Source: Dinoroseobacter sp049801095 (lineage in GTDB: Bacteria; Pseudomonadota; Alphaproteobacteria; Rhodobacterales; Rhodobacteraceae). From it: a stretch of 64,000 bases of DNA. Within the stretch, counting starts at the first letter, position 1. Each line of letters begins with the position of its first letter. The stretch is from the NCBI RefSeq assembly GCF_049801095.1, contig NZ_JBNAGH010000005.1:1-64000 (forward strand), read 5' to 3'. The notes below the pieces were generated by a model that made no database searches, was not told where the DNA came from, and was given only the letters and a program-made list of their open reading frames with translations. This document shows positions 30,537 to 39,346 of this stretch, one piece after another. Position numbers and translations under genes: made by a program.

Positions 30537-32000
30537 ATGCAGCAGTTTCAGCACTATATCGACGGCGCCTTTTCCGAAGGGGACGCCCAGTTCGACAGCC
30601 TCGATCCCGCTACGGGCCAGCCCTGGGCGCGGATGCCCGAGGCGCGCGTCGCGGATGTGGACGCGGCAGTGGATGCGGCCGAACGGTGCTTTTTCTCGGC
30701 GGAGTGGGCCGGGATGACGGCGACGGCCCGGGGCAAGCTGCTCTACCGTTTGGCCGAGTTAATCGCCGATCATGCGGGCCGTCTGGCCGAGCTCGAAACA
30801 CGGGATACAGGGAAGATCATCCGCGAAACCTCGGCCCAGATCGCCTATGTCGCCGATTTCTATCGCTACTATGCTGGGCTCGCGGACAAGATCGAGGGCG
30901 CGCATCTGCCCATCGACAAGCCGGATATGGAGGTCTGGTTGCGGCGCGAACCGGTGGGCGTCGTGGCGGCCATCGTGCCCTGGAATTCGCAGCTTTTCCT
31001 CTCGGCGGTGAAGATCGGCCCCGCGCTGGCGGCGGGGTGCACGGTGGTGCTCAAGGCCTCCGAGGACGCGCCAGCGCCCATGCTGGAATTCGCGCGGATC
31101 TTCGATCAGGCGGGCTTTCCGAAGGGTGTTTTGAACGTGATTACCGGTGGACCCGAGGTTGGCGCGCGGCTCAGCAGTCATCCCAAGGTCGCCCATGTGG
31201 CCTTCACTGGCGGGCCCGACACTGCGCGCCATATCGTGCGGAATTCGGCAGAGAACCTCGCCTCCACCTCGCTGGAGCTGGGAGGCAAGTCGCCCTTTAT
31301 CGTTTTTGAGGATGCGGATCTCGACAGCGCCGTGAATGCGCAGGTCTCGGGGATCTTCGCGGCCACCGGGCAGAGCTGCGTGGCGGGCTCCCGTCTGGTG
31401 GTGCAGGCCTCGGTCAAGGATGACGTCCTTGCGCGGCTCAAGGCCAAGGCGGAGGCGGTCGTGATCGGTCCGCCGAGCGAGATGGGGACCGAGGTTGGCC
31501 CCCTGTGCACGGCACGGCAACGGGAGGCGATCATCGCCCTCACCAACCGCGCGGTGCAGCAGGGCGCCCGACTGGTGACCGGAGGGGCTGCGCTGGACCG
31601 GGAGGGGTACTATTTCCCGCCGACGATCCTGGATTGTTCCGAGGCGCGCGGCGCGGACAGCCTTGTGGAAGAATTCTTTGGCCCGGTCCTCTCGGTCGTC
31701 TCCTTCGAAACCGAAGAGGAGGCGATCGCGATCGCCAATGACACGCGCTACGGGCTTGCCTCGGGTCTCTTCACCCAGAACCTGACCCGGGCCCACCGTA
31801 TGATCCGGGCGATCCGCGCCGGGATCGTCTGGGTCAACACCTATCGCGCGGTCAGCCCCATCGCGCCCTTTGGCGGGCACGGGCTCTCGGGCCATGGGCG
31901 CGAAGGCGGGCTGCAAGCCGCCCTCGACTACACCAAGGTCAAATCCGTCTGGCTGCGGACCAGCGATGATCCCATCCCGGATCCGTTCGTGATGCGCTGA
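30537..32000 (+). CDS. NAD(P)-dependent aldehyde dehydrogenase
   Basis: 487 residues. Catalytic glutamate is in SLELGGKSP (about 247) and the nucleophile cysteine in GQSCVAGSR (about 281); the Rossmann segment FTGGPDTARHI is present, and VPWNSQLF matches the conserved N169 region. ATG 30537 has AGAGGG at good spacing; a GTG at 30531 is the alternative. Last gene of the plus-strand operon, ending eight bases from the convergent dehydrogenase gene. It probably oxidises the aldehyde made by the monooxygenase pathway. Confidence 0.88.
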   Translation: MQQFQHYIDGAFSEGDAQFDSLDPATGQPWARMPEARVADVDAAVDAAERCFFSAEWAGMTATARGKLLYRLAELIADHAGRLAELETRDTGKIIRETSAQIAYVADFYRYYAGLADKIEGAHLPIDKPDMEVWLRREPVGVVAAIVPWNSQLFLSAVKIGPALAAGCTVVLKASEDAPAPMLEFARIFDQAGFPKGVLNVITGGPEVGARLSSHPKVAHVAFTGGPDTARHIVRNSAENLASTSLELGGKSPFIVFEDADLDSAVNAQVSGIFAATGQSCVAGSRLVVQASVKDDVLARLKAKAEAVVIGPPSEMGTEVGPLCTARQREAIIALTNRAVQQGARLVTGGAALDREGYYFPPTILDCSEARGADSLVEEFFGPVLSVVSFETEEEAIAIANDTRYGLASGLFTQNLTRAHRMIRAIRAGIVWVNTYRAVSPIAPFGGHGLSGHGREGGLQAALDYTKVKSVWLRTSDDPIPDPFVMR

Positions 32001-32008
32001 GCCCGGGT

Positions 32009-33505
32009 TCAGAGCGGCAGGGCGATACCCTCCGGCACGTTCTGATAGCAGACCGGGCGCAGGAAACGGCGGATCGACAGGGTCCCGACACTGGTCGCGC
32101 CGAAGTTGGTGGAGGCCGGGTAGGGGCCGCCATGGACCATGCTGTCGGCAACCTCGACGCCCGTGGGAAAGCCGTTGAAAAGGACCCGCCCCGCCTTGCG
32201 CTCCAGCACCTGCAGCAGCGCGCCAGCGGATGGGAGATCCCCGGCATCCGCGTGGAGCGTCGCGGTCAGCTGCCCCTCGAGCCCCTTGGCGAGGGCCGCG
32301 AAATCCTCGGCGCTTTCGGTCCGGATCACGACGCCCAGCGGGCCAAAAACCTCATGCGCGAGGCGGGGATTGGCGGCAAATGTCCGGGCCGAAACCTGAT
32401 AGAGCGCGGCCTGTGCCTGTCGCCCCTGGGTCTCGTCCGCAACCAGCGTCTCGACCCCGTCCGCCCCGGTGATCTCGTCCCGCCCGCTGCGGAAGGCCGC
32501 CGCGATCCCGTCGGTCAGCATGGTCTGGGTGGCAGCCTCTTCCAGCGCCGCTGTGGCCGCGGCAACAAAGGCATCGCCCGCAGCACCCGCAGGCAGGATC
32601 GCGAGCCCCGGATTGGTGCAGAACTGGCCCGCGCCCATGGTCAGGGACCCGGCCCAGCCTTGGGCAATTTCCGTCCCCCGCGCAGCCAGCGCCTCGGGCA
32701 TCAGGAACATCGGGTTCACCGAGCCCAGTTCCCCGAAGAACGGGATTGGCTCCGGGCGCGCGGCGCAAAGGTCAAAGAGCGCCCGCCCCCCGCGCAAGGA
32801 TCCGGTGAAGCCCACGGCTTTGATCCAGGGATTCTGCACAAGGGCCGCGCCCACGGCATTGCCGCCATCCTGCACGAAGCTGAACACGCCCGGATGCAGG
32901 TTATGGGCGCGGCGCGCGGCCTCTATGGCCTCGGCGACGATTTCGCCGGTGCCGGGATGGGCCGGGTGACCTTTGACCACCACCGGGCAGCCCGCCGCGA
33001 GGGCCGCCGCCGTGTCGCCACCCGCGGTGGAAAAGGCCAGCGGGAAGTTCGAGGCGCCGAACACCGCCACGGGACCAATGGGGCGTTGGATCATCTGCAG
33101 GTCCGGGCGGGGCAGGGGCGCGCGATCCGGCAGGGCCGGGTCATGGCGATGGTCGAGATACGCGCCGGCGCGGATATGTTCGGCAAAGAGCCGCAATTGC
33201 CCGACCGTCCGAGCCCGCTCGCCATTCAGGCGTGCCTCGGGCAGGCCGGTCTCGGCGCAGCCAATTTCGGTGATCGCCTCTGCGCGGGCCTCGATCTCAT
33301 CGGCGATGCTGTCGAGAAAACCCGCGCGCTCGGCGCGAGAGGTGTAGCCATAGCTCCAGAATGCCTCCTCCGCCGCGGCGCAGGCCGCTTCCACGAGCGC
33401 CACGCTCCCGGCGGAGTAGGGTTTCGGTGCGCCATGGGCGGGGGTCGAGAGGAAGCTGCGCTCTCCGTCCATCCACGCCCCTGCGATCAGGCTCAGTCCA
33501 TCCAT
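32009..33505 (-). CDS. Aldehyde dehydrogenase, 2-oxoglutarate-semialdehyde (2,5-dioxovalerate) type
   Basis: 498 residues. The FGASNFPLAFSTAGGDTAAALAAGCPVV segment and PFFGELGSVNPMF (catalytic Glu) with GQFCTNPG (catalytic Cys) are typical of alpha-ketoglutaric semialdehyde dehydrogenases. That enzyme makes 2-oxoglutarate and ends the non-phosphorylative pentose (Weimberg-like), hexarate and hydroxyproline pathways. It lies last in a ten-gene operon with an FAH-family enzyme and a sugar-type ABC importer, which supports a sugar-acid route. Confidence 0.85.
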   Translation of the reverse strand: MDGLSLIAGAWMDGERSFLSTPAHGAPKPYSAGSVALVEAACAAAEEAFWSYGYTSRAERAGFLDSIADEIEARAEAITEIGCAETGLPEARLNGERARTVGQLRLFAEHIRAGAYLDHRHDPALPDRAPLPRPDLQMIQRPIGPVAVFGASNFPLAFSTAGGDTAAALAAGCPVVVKGHPAHPGTGEIVAEAIEAARRAHNLHPGVFSFVQDGGNAVGAALVQNPWIKAVGFTGSLRGGRALFDLCAARPEPIPFFGELGSVNPMFLMPEALAARGTEIAQGWAGSLTMGAGQFCTNPGLAILPAGAAGDAFVAAATAALEEAATQTMLTDGIAAAFRSGRDEITGADGVETLVADETQGRQAQAALYQVSARTFAANPRLAHEVFGPLGVVIRTESAEDFAALAKGLEGQLTATLHADAGDLPSAGALLQVLERKAGRVLFNGFPTGVEVADSMVHGGPYPASTNFGATSVGTLSIRRFLRPVCYQNVPEGIALPL

Positions 33506-33515
33506 GCTTTTGTCC

Positions 33516-34664
33516 TCAAATCAGCCCGCGCGCGGCGAGGTTTTTCATCAATGCGCTCGTCCCGAAGGTCCAGGGCGGGCAATCCGGAGAGAGCCGCACC
33601 GTGTTGGACAAGGTGCCGAGCAGGGGAGTGGAGATTTCGACGCGGTCCCCGATCTTGTGGGTGAACCCGCCGCCGGGTGTGTCGCGATCCTGGGTCGGAG
33701 CGAAGAGCGTTCCGAGCATCAGGAAGAAGCCATCCGGGTATTGGTGATGGGGGCCGCAGGTCTGGGCGACGAGGTCCTCGGGATCCCGGCTGATCTCGGC
33801 CATGGAACTGCTGCCCTTCAGGACAAACCCGTCCGGGCCTGTCACTGTCAGGGTCAGCTCCACCTGCCGCACATCCTCCAGGTCAAATCCCTCGTCAAAG
33901 AGGCGCAGCATCGGACCGATCGCGCAGGAGGCGTTGTTGTCCTTGGCCTTGCCCAGCAGGAGCGCCGAGCGCCCTTCGACGTCGCGCAGGTTCACATCAT
34001 TGCCCAAGGTCGCGCCCTTGATCCGCGCGTCACTGTCCACGGCGAGCACGATCTCGGGCTCGGGATTGTTCCATGTCGAAACCGGGTGGAGCCCGATGCT
34101 CGCCCCCGCACCCACCGCCGACATGGCCTGGGATTTGGTGAATACCTCCGCATCCGGGCCGATCCCGACCTCCAGATACTGCGACCACATCTCCTCGGCG
34201 ATCAGGGCGTGTTTCAGGGTCATCGCGGTCTTGGATCCGGGCACCACCGCGCGCAGACTGTCCCCGAGGATCTCGGTACAGCGCGCGCGGATCGCATCGG
34301 CCTTGGCGGGATCGCCCTTGGCCTTCTCCTCGATCACACGCTCCAGCATGGAGGAGACGAATGTCACGCCGCAGGCCTTGATCGGTTGCAAGTCCGAGGG
34401 CGCGAGGAAACGGGGTTTGTCGGGATCGGGCTGTTCCACCGAGTTCGCGGCGATCTCGGTGAGGCTGCCGAGATCCGTGCCCGGAATGGCACTTGCGGTG
34501 GCGGCGGGATCGTCATGTTCCAGCAGGGCCTGCATGGTGGGCGTCTCGCGCGTGGTGATGTCCACCAGCCGGTCGCCGCGCCGCTGGACAAGGGCGGGGC
34601 CTGCCAGATCTGGCCGCCAGACGCGTCCGACAAAGGCGCCCGTTTCGGGAAGGTTCAGGGTCAT
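33516..34664 (-). CDS. Fumarylacetoacetate-hydrolase-family enzyme, possible 2-keto-3-deoxy acid dehydratase
   Basis: 382 residues. The long N-terminal extension plus FAH domain (VGIGPDAEVFTKSQAMSAVGAGASIG, then WNNPEPEIVLAVDS with the metal-binding acid residues, TLGNDVNLRDVEGRSALLLGKAKDN) is the form seen in 2-keto-3-deoxy-pentonate dehydratases of oxidative pentose pathways. With the next gene it would yield 2-oxoglutarate via its semialdehyde. The family also contains hydrolases of acylpyruvates, so the reaction is inferred from the neighbour. Overlaps the alpha/beta hydrolase gene by four bases. Confidence 0.78.
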   Translation of the reverse strand: MTLNLPETGAFVGRVWRPDLAGPALVQRRGDRLVDITTRETPTMQALLEHDDPAATASAIPGTDLGSLTEIAANSVEQPDPDKPRFLAPSDLQPIKACGVTFVSSMLERVIEEKAKGDPAKADAIRARCTEILGDSLRAVVPGSKTAMTLKHALIAEEMWSQYLEVGIGPDAEVFTKSQAMSAVGAGASIGLHPVSTWNNPEPEIVLAVDSDARIKGATLGNDVNLRDVEGRSALLLGKAKDNNASCAIGPMLRLFDEGFDLEDVRQVELTLTVTGPDGFVLKGSSSMAEISRDPEDLVAQTCGPHHQYPDGFFLMLGTLFAPTQDRDTPGGGFTHKIGDRVEISTPLLGTLSNTVRLSPDCPPWTFGTSALMKNLAARGLI

Positions 34665-35443
34665 ACGGGGGCTCCAAGCTCGGTGAGGTGATCCAGAAGG
34701 GCGGGGGCCTGCGCGCAGACCACGTCCGGCAGGGACATGTGGTCGGCCCCGGGCAAGACCCGCCAGGCCGCGCGCGGAGCGGTCCCCATCAGGGCGCCGC
34801 CGCGCAGGAACTCATGGGTCTCGCGATCCCCGTTGAGATAGAGGGTCGGCGGATAGGGCCCCTCGGGCGACAGGGAATGCTGTGCGATCTCCGCCGGGGT
34901 GAGGGCCAGTGCCTCTTGCAGGAAGGACTGCGCCACGGGTCGCAGATCATAGACCCCGCTCAGGGCCAGAACGCCTTGCGTGCGCGCCGCCAAACCCCGG
35001 TCCGCCATGGCCGACAGCGCCAGATGCGCCCCCGCGGAATGGCCCACGAGCAGGAATTGCGCCTCGGGAAAACGTGTCGCCAAGGTGTGCAGGGCAGCAG
35101 CGGTATCCGCGATCAGATCGCCGAGGCGCTGGGCGGGCATCAGCCGGTATTCCACATTGGCGACCGCAGCGCCAAAGGGCTGGAAGGCGGGCATCATGAA
35201 GCGGTGCGTCTCCGCCTCGAGCGCGCGCCAATACCCTCCGTGGAGGATCACGGGCAGGCAAGTCTCTGGCCCATGCCCCGCGATCCATTCCACCCATTGC
35301 CTTGGGTCGGGGCCATAGGCCGCGCGCTCAAGCGGGTTGCGCTCTGCCACAGCCGCGCTCGCGGCACCCATGCGAGCGAGGGCACCCGCGAAATCTGGCA
35401 AGATCTCAGAGAACTTGAACTGGCTGTCCCAGAAGGCTTGCAT
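34661..35443 (-). CDS. Alpha/beta hydrolase, kynurenine-formamidase-like
   Basis: 260 residues. HGGYW (68-72) is the oxyanion motif of the formamidase/HSL-like esterases, and the nucleophile is S136 in GHSAGAH. No signal peptide. In this operon, with an amidohydrolase, an FAH enzyme and a semialdehyde dehydrogenase, it may hydrolyse an ester, lactone or formamide intermediate. True kynurenine formamidase is possible by sequence but no other tryptophan-catabolic gene is nearby. Confidence 0.75.
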   Translation of the reverse strand: MQAFWDSQFKFSEILPDFAGALARMGAASAAVAERNPLERAAYGPDPRQWVEWIAGHGPETCLPVILHGGYWRALEAETHRFMMPAFQPFGAAVANVEYRLMPAQRLGDLIADTAAALHTLATRFPEAQFLLVGHSAGAHLALSAMADRGLAARTQGVLALSGVYDLRPVAQSFLQEALALTPAEIAQHSLSPEGPYPPTLYLNGDRETHEFLRGGALMGTAPRAAWRVLPGADHMSLPDVVCAQAPALLDHLTELGAPV

Positions 35444-35445
35444 GC

Positions 35446-36075
35446 TCAGCGATCCTGCAAGGCGTCGGCCACCCGGGCGTGAACCTGCAACAGCGCGCGA
35501 TGATGATCCGGATTGCTCCCCCGGCTGGGGTTCAGGACGAGGCCCAGGGTCACGATCTGGCGCGACGTGGCCTCCACCGGCACCATCAGGGTGGCCGTGC
35601 GACGCGGGATCCCATCCTCGAAGGCCCGCAGGTCGAGCGCGCTCACGGCGCCAAGGGTCAGATCCGGGATCACATCAAAGCTGTAGCGCGGGGAGAGCCG
35701 CGTCAGCCGCGTCTCGCGGCCCAGCGAATGAGGCCCCATATGGACATCCATATCCTGCAGCACCGCGAGAAAGGCCGTGTGCTGGGTCATCTGCCGAAGC
35801 TGCAGCAGCGTGGGCTGGGCCAGCGGCGCCAGACGCCCGAGGCCGAAGCCGCGCAACCCGGTGCGGATCGCCGACAGACCGGGCAGGTAGGTCCCGCTCT
35901 CGTCCCGGCGCAGAAGGCCGTCCGCCTCGAGTGCGGCCACATGGCGGTAGCCGGTGCTCGCGGGCAATCCGGCAGACTGGATGAGCCGGGCCGGGGTTGT
36001 ATGCGCGTCCCGCTCGGGCGCTGTGACAAGAGCCTCGAACAGGTCAACGGCCCGGGCATAAGCAGTCTGGGTCAT
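35446..36075 (-). CDS. IclR-family transcriptional regulator (short)
   Basis: 209 residues, shorter than typical IclR proteins (about 250). The N-terminal winged helix (ALVTAPERDAHTTPARLIQSAGLPASTGYRHVAALEADGLL) is clear; the effector domain (about 80-205) keeps only part of the usual GAF-like pattern. It overlaps the upstream regulator by four bases and the downstream hydrolase follows after two, so it is fully embedded in the operon. Probable local regulator. Confidence 0.75.
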   Translation of the reverse strand: MTQTAYARAVDLFEALVTAPERDAHTTPARLIQSAGLPASTGYRHVAALEADGLLRRDESGTYLPGLSAIRTGLRGFGLGRLAPLAQPTLLQLRQMTQHTAFLAVLQDMDVHMGPHSLGRETRLTRLSPRYSFDVIPDLTLGAVSALDLRAFEDGIPRRTATLMVPVEATSRQIVTLGLVLNPSRGSNPDHHRALLQVHARVADALQDR

Positions 36076-37421
36076 GCGGAGGCACTCCTTCGATTGGGGG
36101 TTTTCGGCCCGCGCAGGGCAGGCCCTTGGGAGAGGATCGCCTCATCGGGCAGATCCCAGGCGACATGGCGTTCGGCCCAGGCGTCGGCCTTGACCGAGAG
36201 GGTCTCCAACCCGCGGGGCAGCACGATCTGGACCGGCACCTCCACGCGCTGGGGCACGGGATTGCCGCCCAGCACATCGAGCGCAAGTTCGAGCGCGCGG
36301 GCCCCCATGCTCGCCGGGTAATCGAGCGCCGCCATGGGCACCTTGTGGTGCAGGCAGAGCTTGTACATCTCGTTGAGATCCCCGCCCGTATGGGCCGGGA
36401 CGGGCTGGTCGCTTTCCAGAAACCGGCGGAGGGAGCCGACGCCCTGAAGCCCGCTATCGCACCAGACCCCATCGGGCGCGCGACGGGCCTCGGACAGGAC
36501 CCGGCCGATGGCCTCATAGCCGCCGCGCGCGGTCCAGTCGGTATAGCTGACATTCTCGACCCGGATGCCGGGGAACTGCGAGAACACACCAAGGGCGGCC
36601 TGTTGGCGGCGCAGGGCCGGGCTGGTGCCTTCGAGCCCGCTCAGCATCCAGACCCGGCCTTGACCGGCCAGATGCTCGGCCATCCAGAGCGCACTGATCC
36701 GCCCGATCCGGTGATCCGAAGCCGTGGCGAAACTGACAAGCGACGCGCGATCATTGGGCCGCCGATCCACGGCGACAATGGGCAGACCCTGGGCCGCGAG
36801 TTCACCGAGCCGGTCGCTCAGGGCTCTGTCATTGACCGAAGCGATCGAGATCAGCAGCAGGTCGATCCCTGCGGCCACCAGCTGGTCAATCTGGCTGCGC
36901 TGCCTGGCGGGGTCATCCTGCGCATCCAGCACCAGCAATTCCGCGATCTGCGCCTGGGCGATTTTCTCGGCATAGGACAGGCTCTGTAGCATGGCTTGCC
37001 GCCAGGCATTGGAGGTCGAGGCGTTGGAAAAGCCGATGCGATAGGGCGGCTCGGTGCGAAACCGCATGGTCTCGACCGTGCGCACGAGGGAGGGGTCCCA
37101 TTCCAGATCCGGGCGCGCCCGTGTTCCCTGGGGCCGGGCGGGCTGAGGGTTCACGGCGAGGGTCTTGCGCGTCTCCACCTCGGGGGCTTCGAGCGGCGCA
37201 AAGATCATCGCGCGCGCCTTGGGGCCAAGACGTAGCACGCCGTGATCCACCCTCTCCAGCCAGCCGGCGGTTGTCATCGCCCGCAGGAGGCCAAACCCGG
37301 TCGAGCGGGTCACGCCCAGATCCCCAAGGATGTCATGGGTGCGGCGCGGGGTGTTGGCGGTGTCGAAGCCTTTCAACACCGCCGCGATCCGCTGCACATT
37401 CGATCTGTCATCCTTGGACAT
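36072..37421 (-). CDS. Regulator fusing an IclR-type HTH to a sugar-binding-protein domain
   Basis: 449 residues. Residues about 8-75 form an IclR-like winged helix (IAAVLKGFDTANTPRRTHDI, LGVTRSTGFGLLRAMTTAGWL). From about 126 to 430 the chain is a type-1 periplasmic-binding fold closely similar to the operon's own secreted binding protein: residues 126-145 match that protein's 52-71 at 16 of 20 positions, and CDSGLQGVGS, PAHTGGDLNEMYKL and DYPASMGA all recur in parallel. There is no signal peptide. It probably senses in the cytoplasm the same ligand the importer captures. LacI proteins share this logic, but their HTH is of a different family. Confidence 0.85.
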   Translation of the reverse strand: MSKDDRSNVQRIAAVLKGFDTANTPRRTHDILGDLGVTRSTGFGLLRAMTTAGWLERVDHGVLRLGPKARAMIFAPLEAPEVETRKTLAVNPQPARPQGTRARPDLEWDPSLVRTVETMRFRTEPPYRIGFSNASTSNAWRQAMLQSLSYAEKIAQAQIAELLVLDAQDDPARQRSQIDQLVAAGIDLLLISIASVNDRALSDRLGELAAQGLPIVAVDRRPNDRASLVSFATASDHRIGRISALWMAEHLAGQGRVWMLSGLEGTSPALRRQQAALGVFSQFPGIRVENVSYTDWTARGGYEAIGRVLSEARRAPDGVWCDSGLQGVGSLRRFLESDQPVPAHTGGDLNEMYKLCLHHKVPMAALDYPASMGARALELALDVLGGNPVPQRVEVPVQIVLPRGLETLSVKADAWAERHVAWDLPDEAILSQGPALRGPKTPNRRSASA

Positions 37422-37433
37422 CGGCCCGGGTCC

Positions 37434-38405
37434 TCAGCTTTGCGCGCGCTTCATGTAGACGGCTGCGGCGAGGATGATCAGGGTGCCCTTGATCACCAGC
37501 TGCAGCTCGATCGAGAGCCCTAGGATGACCACGATGTTGAAGAGGGACACAAGGATCAGCGCCGCGAGCAGCACGCCGGGCACCGAGCCCTTGCCCCCCG
37601 AAAGGGCCGCTCCGCCGATGACCGCCGCCGCGATACTGTCGAGCTCATAGCCGCGCCCGGTCCAGTTATCGACGATACCCACATAGCCCACGAGAAAGAG
37701 CCCCGCGAACGCCGCCATGACGCCGGAGATGACGAAGGCCATGACCACCAGCATCCGGGTTGGCGCGCCGGTCATGTAAGCTGCCTCGGGGCTGTCGCCA
37801 TAGAGCTTCAGCCGGCGCCCGAACACCGTCCGCTCCAAGAGCCAGTGCATCCCGATGGCCACAAGGCCAAGCGCGATGAGGGCCACCGGGATCCCGGCGA
37901 TATCGCCCGTGGCAAGCCAGCGGAACGTCTCGGGCAGGGTTCCGCCCGGCGCGCCGCCCGTATAGGCAAAGCGGATGCCCTGCAGCACGATCATCGTGGC
38001 CAATGTGGCAAGAAACGGCGTCACCTTGCGATAGGCCACGAGATAGCCGTTCACCGCGCCGATCGCCGCGCCAAGGATCAGGCCCATGGCAAAGATCAGC
38101 GGCGTGCTGTCGATCAGCGAGGTCGAGAGCACCGCGACCGTTGCCATGATGGAGGCCACCGACAGGTCGAGCCCCCGCACGATGATCACGATCATCTGCC
38201 CGATCACCACAAAGCCCAGCGGCGCCGCCTGGATCAGGATGTCCTTGAGGTTGGCGGGCGTCAGGAAGCGCGGGCTGAGCGCCGTGGTCACCGCCCAGAT
38301 CACGATCAGGAACCCCAGCAGCATCAGCAGTTCGCGCCGTTGGGTCGCCCGCACCGTGTTGCGGTTGCGCTTGGCCGGGGCGGGATTGGAAGCGGTCATG
38401 CTCAT
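37434..38405 (-). CDS. Ribose-type ABC transporter permease (second)
   Basis: 323 residues from the ATG at 38405, which overlaps the previous permease stop in ATGA; the frame runs on upstream to 38468 without support. Hydrophobic throughout with about 8-10 membrane helices; the BPD_transp_2 signature GRGYELDSIAAAVIGGAALSGGKGSVPG lies near the C-terminus. It forms the channel with the other permease. It is followed 12 bases later by the IclR/binding-protein fusion. Confidence 0.88.
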   Translation of the reverse strand: MSMTASNPAPAKRNRNTVRATQRRELLMLLGFLIVIWAVTTALSPRFLTPANLKDILIQAAPLGFVVIGQMIVIIVRGLDLSVASIMATVAVLSTSLIDSTPLIFAMGLILGAAIGAVNGYLVAYRKVTPFLATLATMIVLQGIRFAYTGGAPGGTLPETFRWLATGDIAGIPVALIALGLVAIGMHWLLERTVFGRRLKLYGDSPEAAYMTGAPTRMLVVMAFVISGVMAAFAGLFLVGYVGIVDNWTGRGYELDSIAAAVIGGAALSGGKGSVPGVLLAALILVSLFNIVVILGLSIELQLVIKGTLIILAAAVYMKRAQS

Positions 38406-39346
38406 GACTTGGCCTTTCCTGCAAAGAAGGAGACGGCGGCGATGATGATCACGCCCTCTGCGATCCATTGATAGAAGCTCGAGACATTCATGAAGTTCAG
38501 GACATTGGCGAGCAGGGCCAGCAGGATCACCGCAAGGGCCGTGCCGAGCACCCCGCCCTTGCCCCCGGCGAGCAGGGTGCCGCCCACGATCACCGGGGTG
38601 ATCGAGCGCAGATCGAACCCGACGCCCGCGCGCGGATCGCCGACGCCGAACCGCCCGGTCATATACATCGCCGCCACCGCGCAGAGCAGGCCAGACAGGG
38701 CGTAGATCGCGATCTTGGTGTGCTTGACGGGCAGGCCGGAGACGGCGGCCGCGGCTTCATTGTCGCCAATCGCATAGATCCGGGTGCCGAAGGGGGTCCG
38801 CCAGAGCATGAAGCCGATGGCCAGATAGAGGAGGATGACAAAGACCATGCCATAGGGAACCACGCCCAGCCGCCCATAGGTGAAATCTTCGAAAAAGAGC
38901 GGGACCGAGCCCGTCGGTTGCCGGGTGATCAGCAGGGCCGCTCCGGCGAGGATGGTCGATGTGCCCAGGGTCGTGATCAGCGGGTGCACGCCCACATAGG
39001 CGGTGATCGCCCCGTTGATCATGCCGATGATGATGCCGAGCGTGATCACCACCGCCATGGCCATCAACAATGTGCCGGCCGTGTCCCCGGCCAGTGCGGC
39101 AAAGACCACGGCGAGAAAACTCAGCGCCCCGGCAAAGCTCAGATCGATACCGCCCGAGAGGATCACGATGGTTTGCGCAAGGGCGACGATGGCGAGCGCC
39201 ACCATTTGATCCTGCACATTGGCGATGTTGAGCGGGGTGGCAAACCGGTCCGAAGACGTCATGCCGATGAAGAAGACGAGACCGATCAGGGCCAGAACGA
39301 CCAGATGGACCGGTTGGGCGCGCGTGGCGCGGACGAGGGTGCTCAT
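38402..39346 (-). CDS. Ribose-type ABC transporter permease (first)
   Basis: 314 residues, multi-pass membrane protein of the branched-chain/ribose permease family with AGVGFDLRSITPVIVGGTLLAGGKGGVLGT near the C-terminus, the cytoplasmic coupling region. The start overlaps the ATPase stop by four bases. Two different permeases in one operon imply a heterodimeric channel. Confidence 0.88.
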   Translation of the reverse strand: MSTLVRATRAQPVHLVVLALIGLVFFIGMTSSDRFATPLNIANVQDQMVALAIVALAQTIVILSGGIDLSFAGALSFLAVVFAALAGDTAGTLLMAMAVVITLGIIIGMINGAITAYVGVHPLITTLGTSTILAGAALLITRQPTGSVPLFFEDFTYGRLGVVPYGMVFVILLYLAIGFMLWRTPFGTRIYAIGDNEAAAAVSGLPVKHTKIAIYALSGLLCAVAAMYMTGRFGVGDPRAGVGFDLRSITPVIVGGTLLAGGKGGVLGTALAVILLALLANVLNFMNVSSFYQWIAEGVIIIAAVSFFAGKAKS

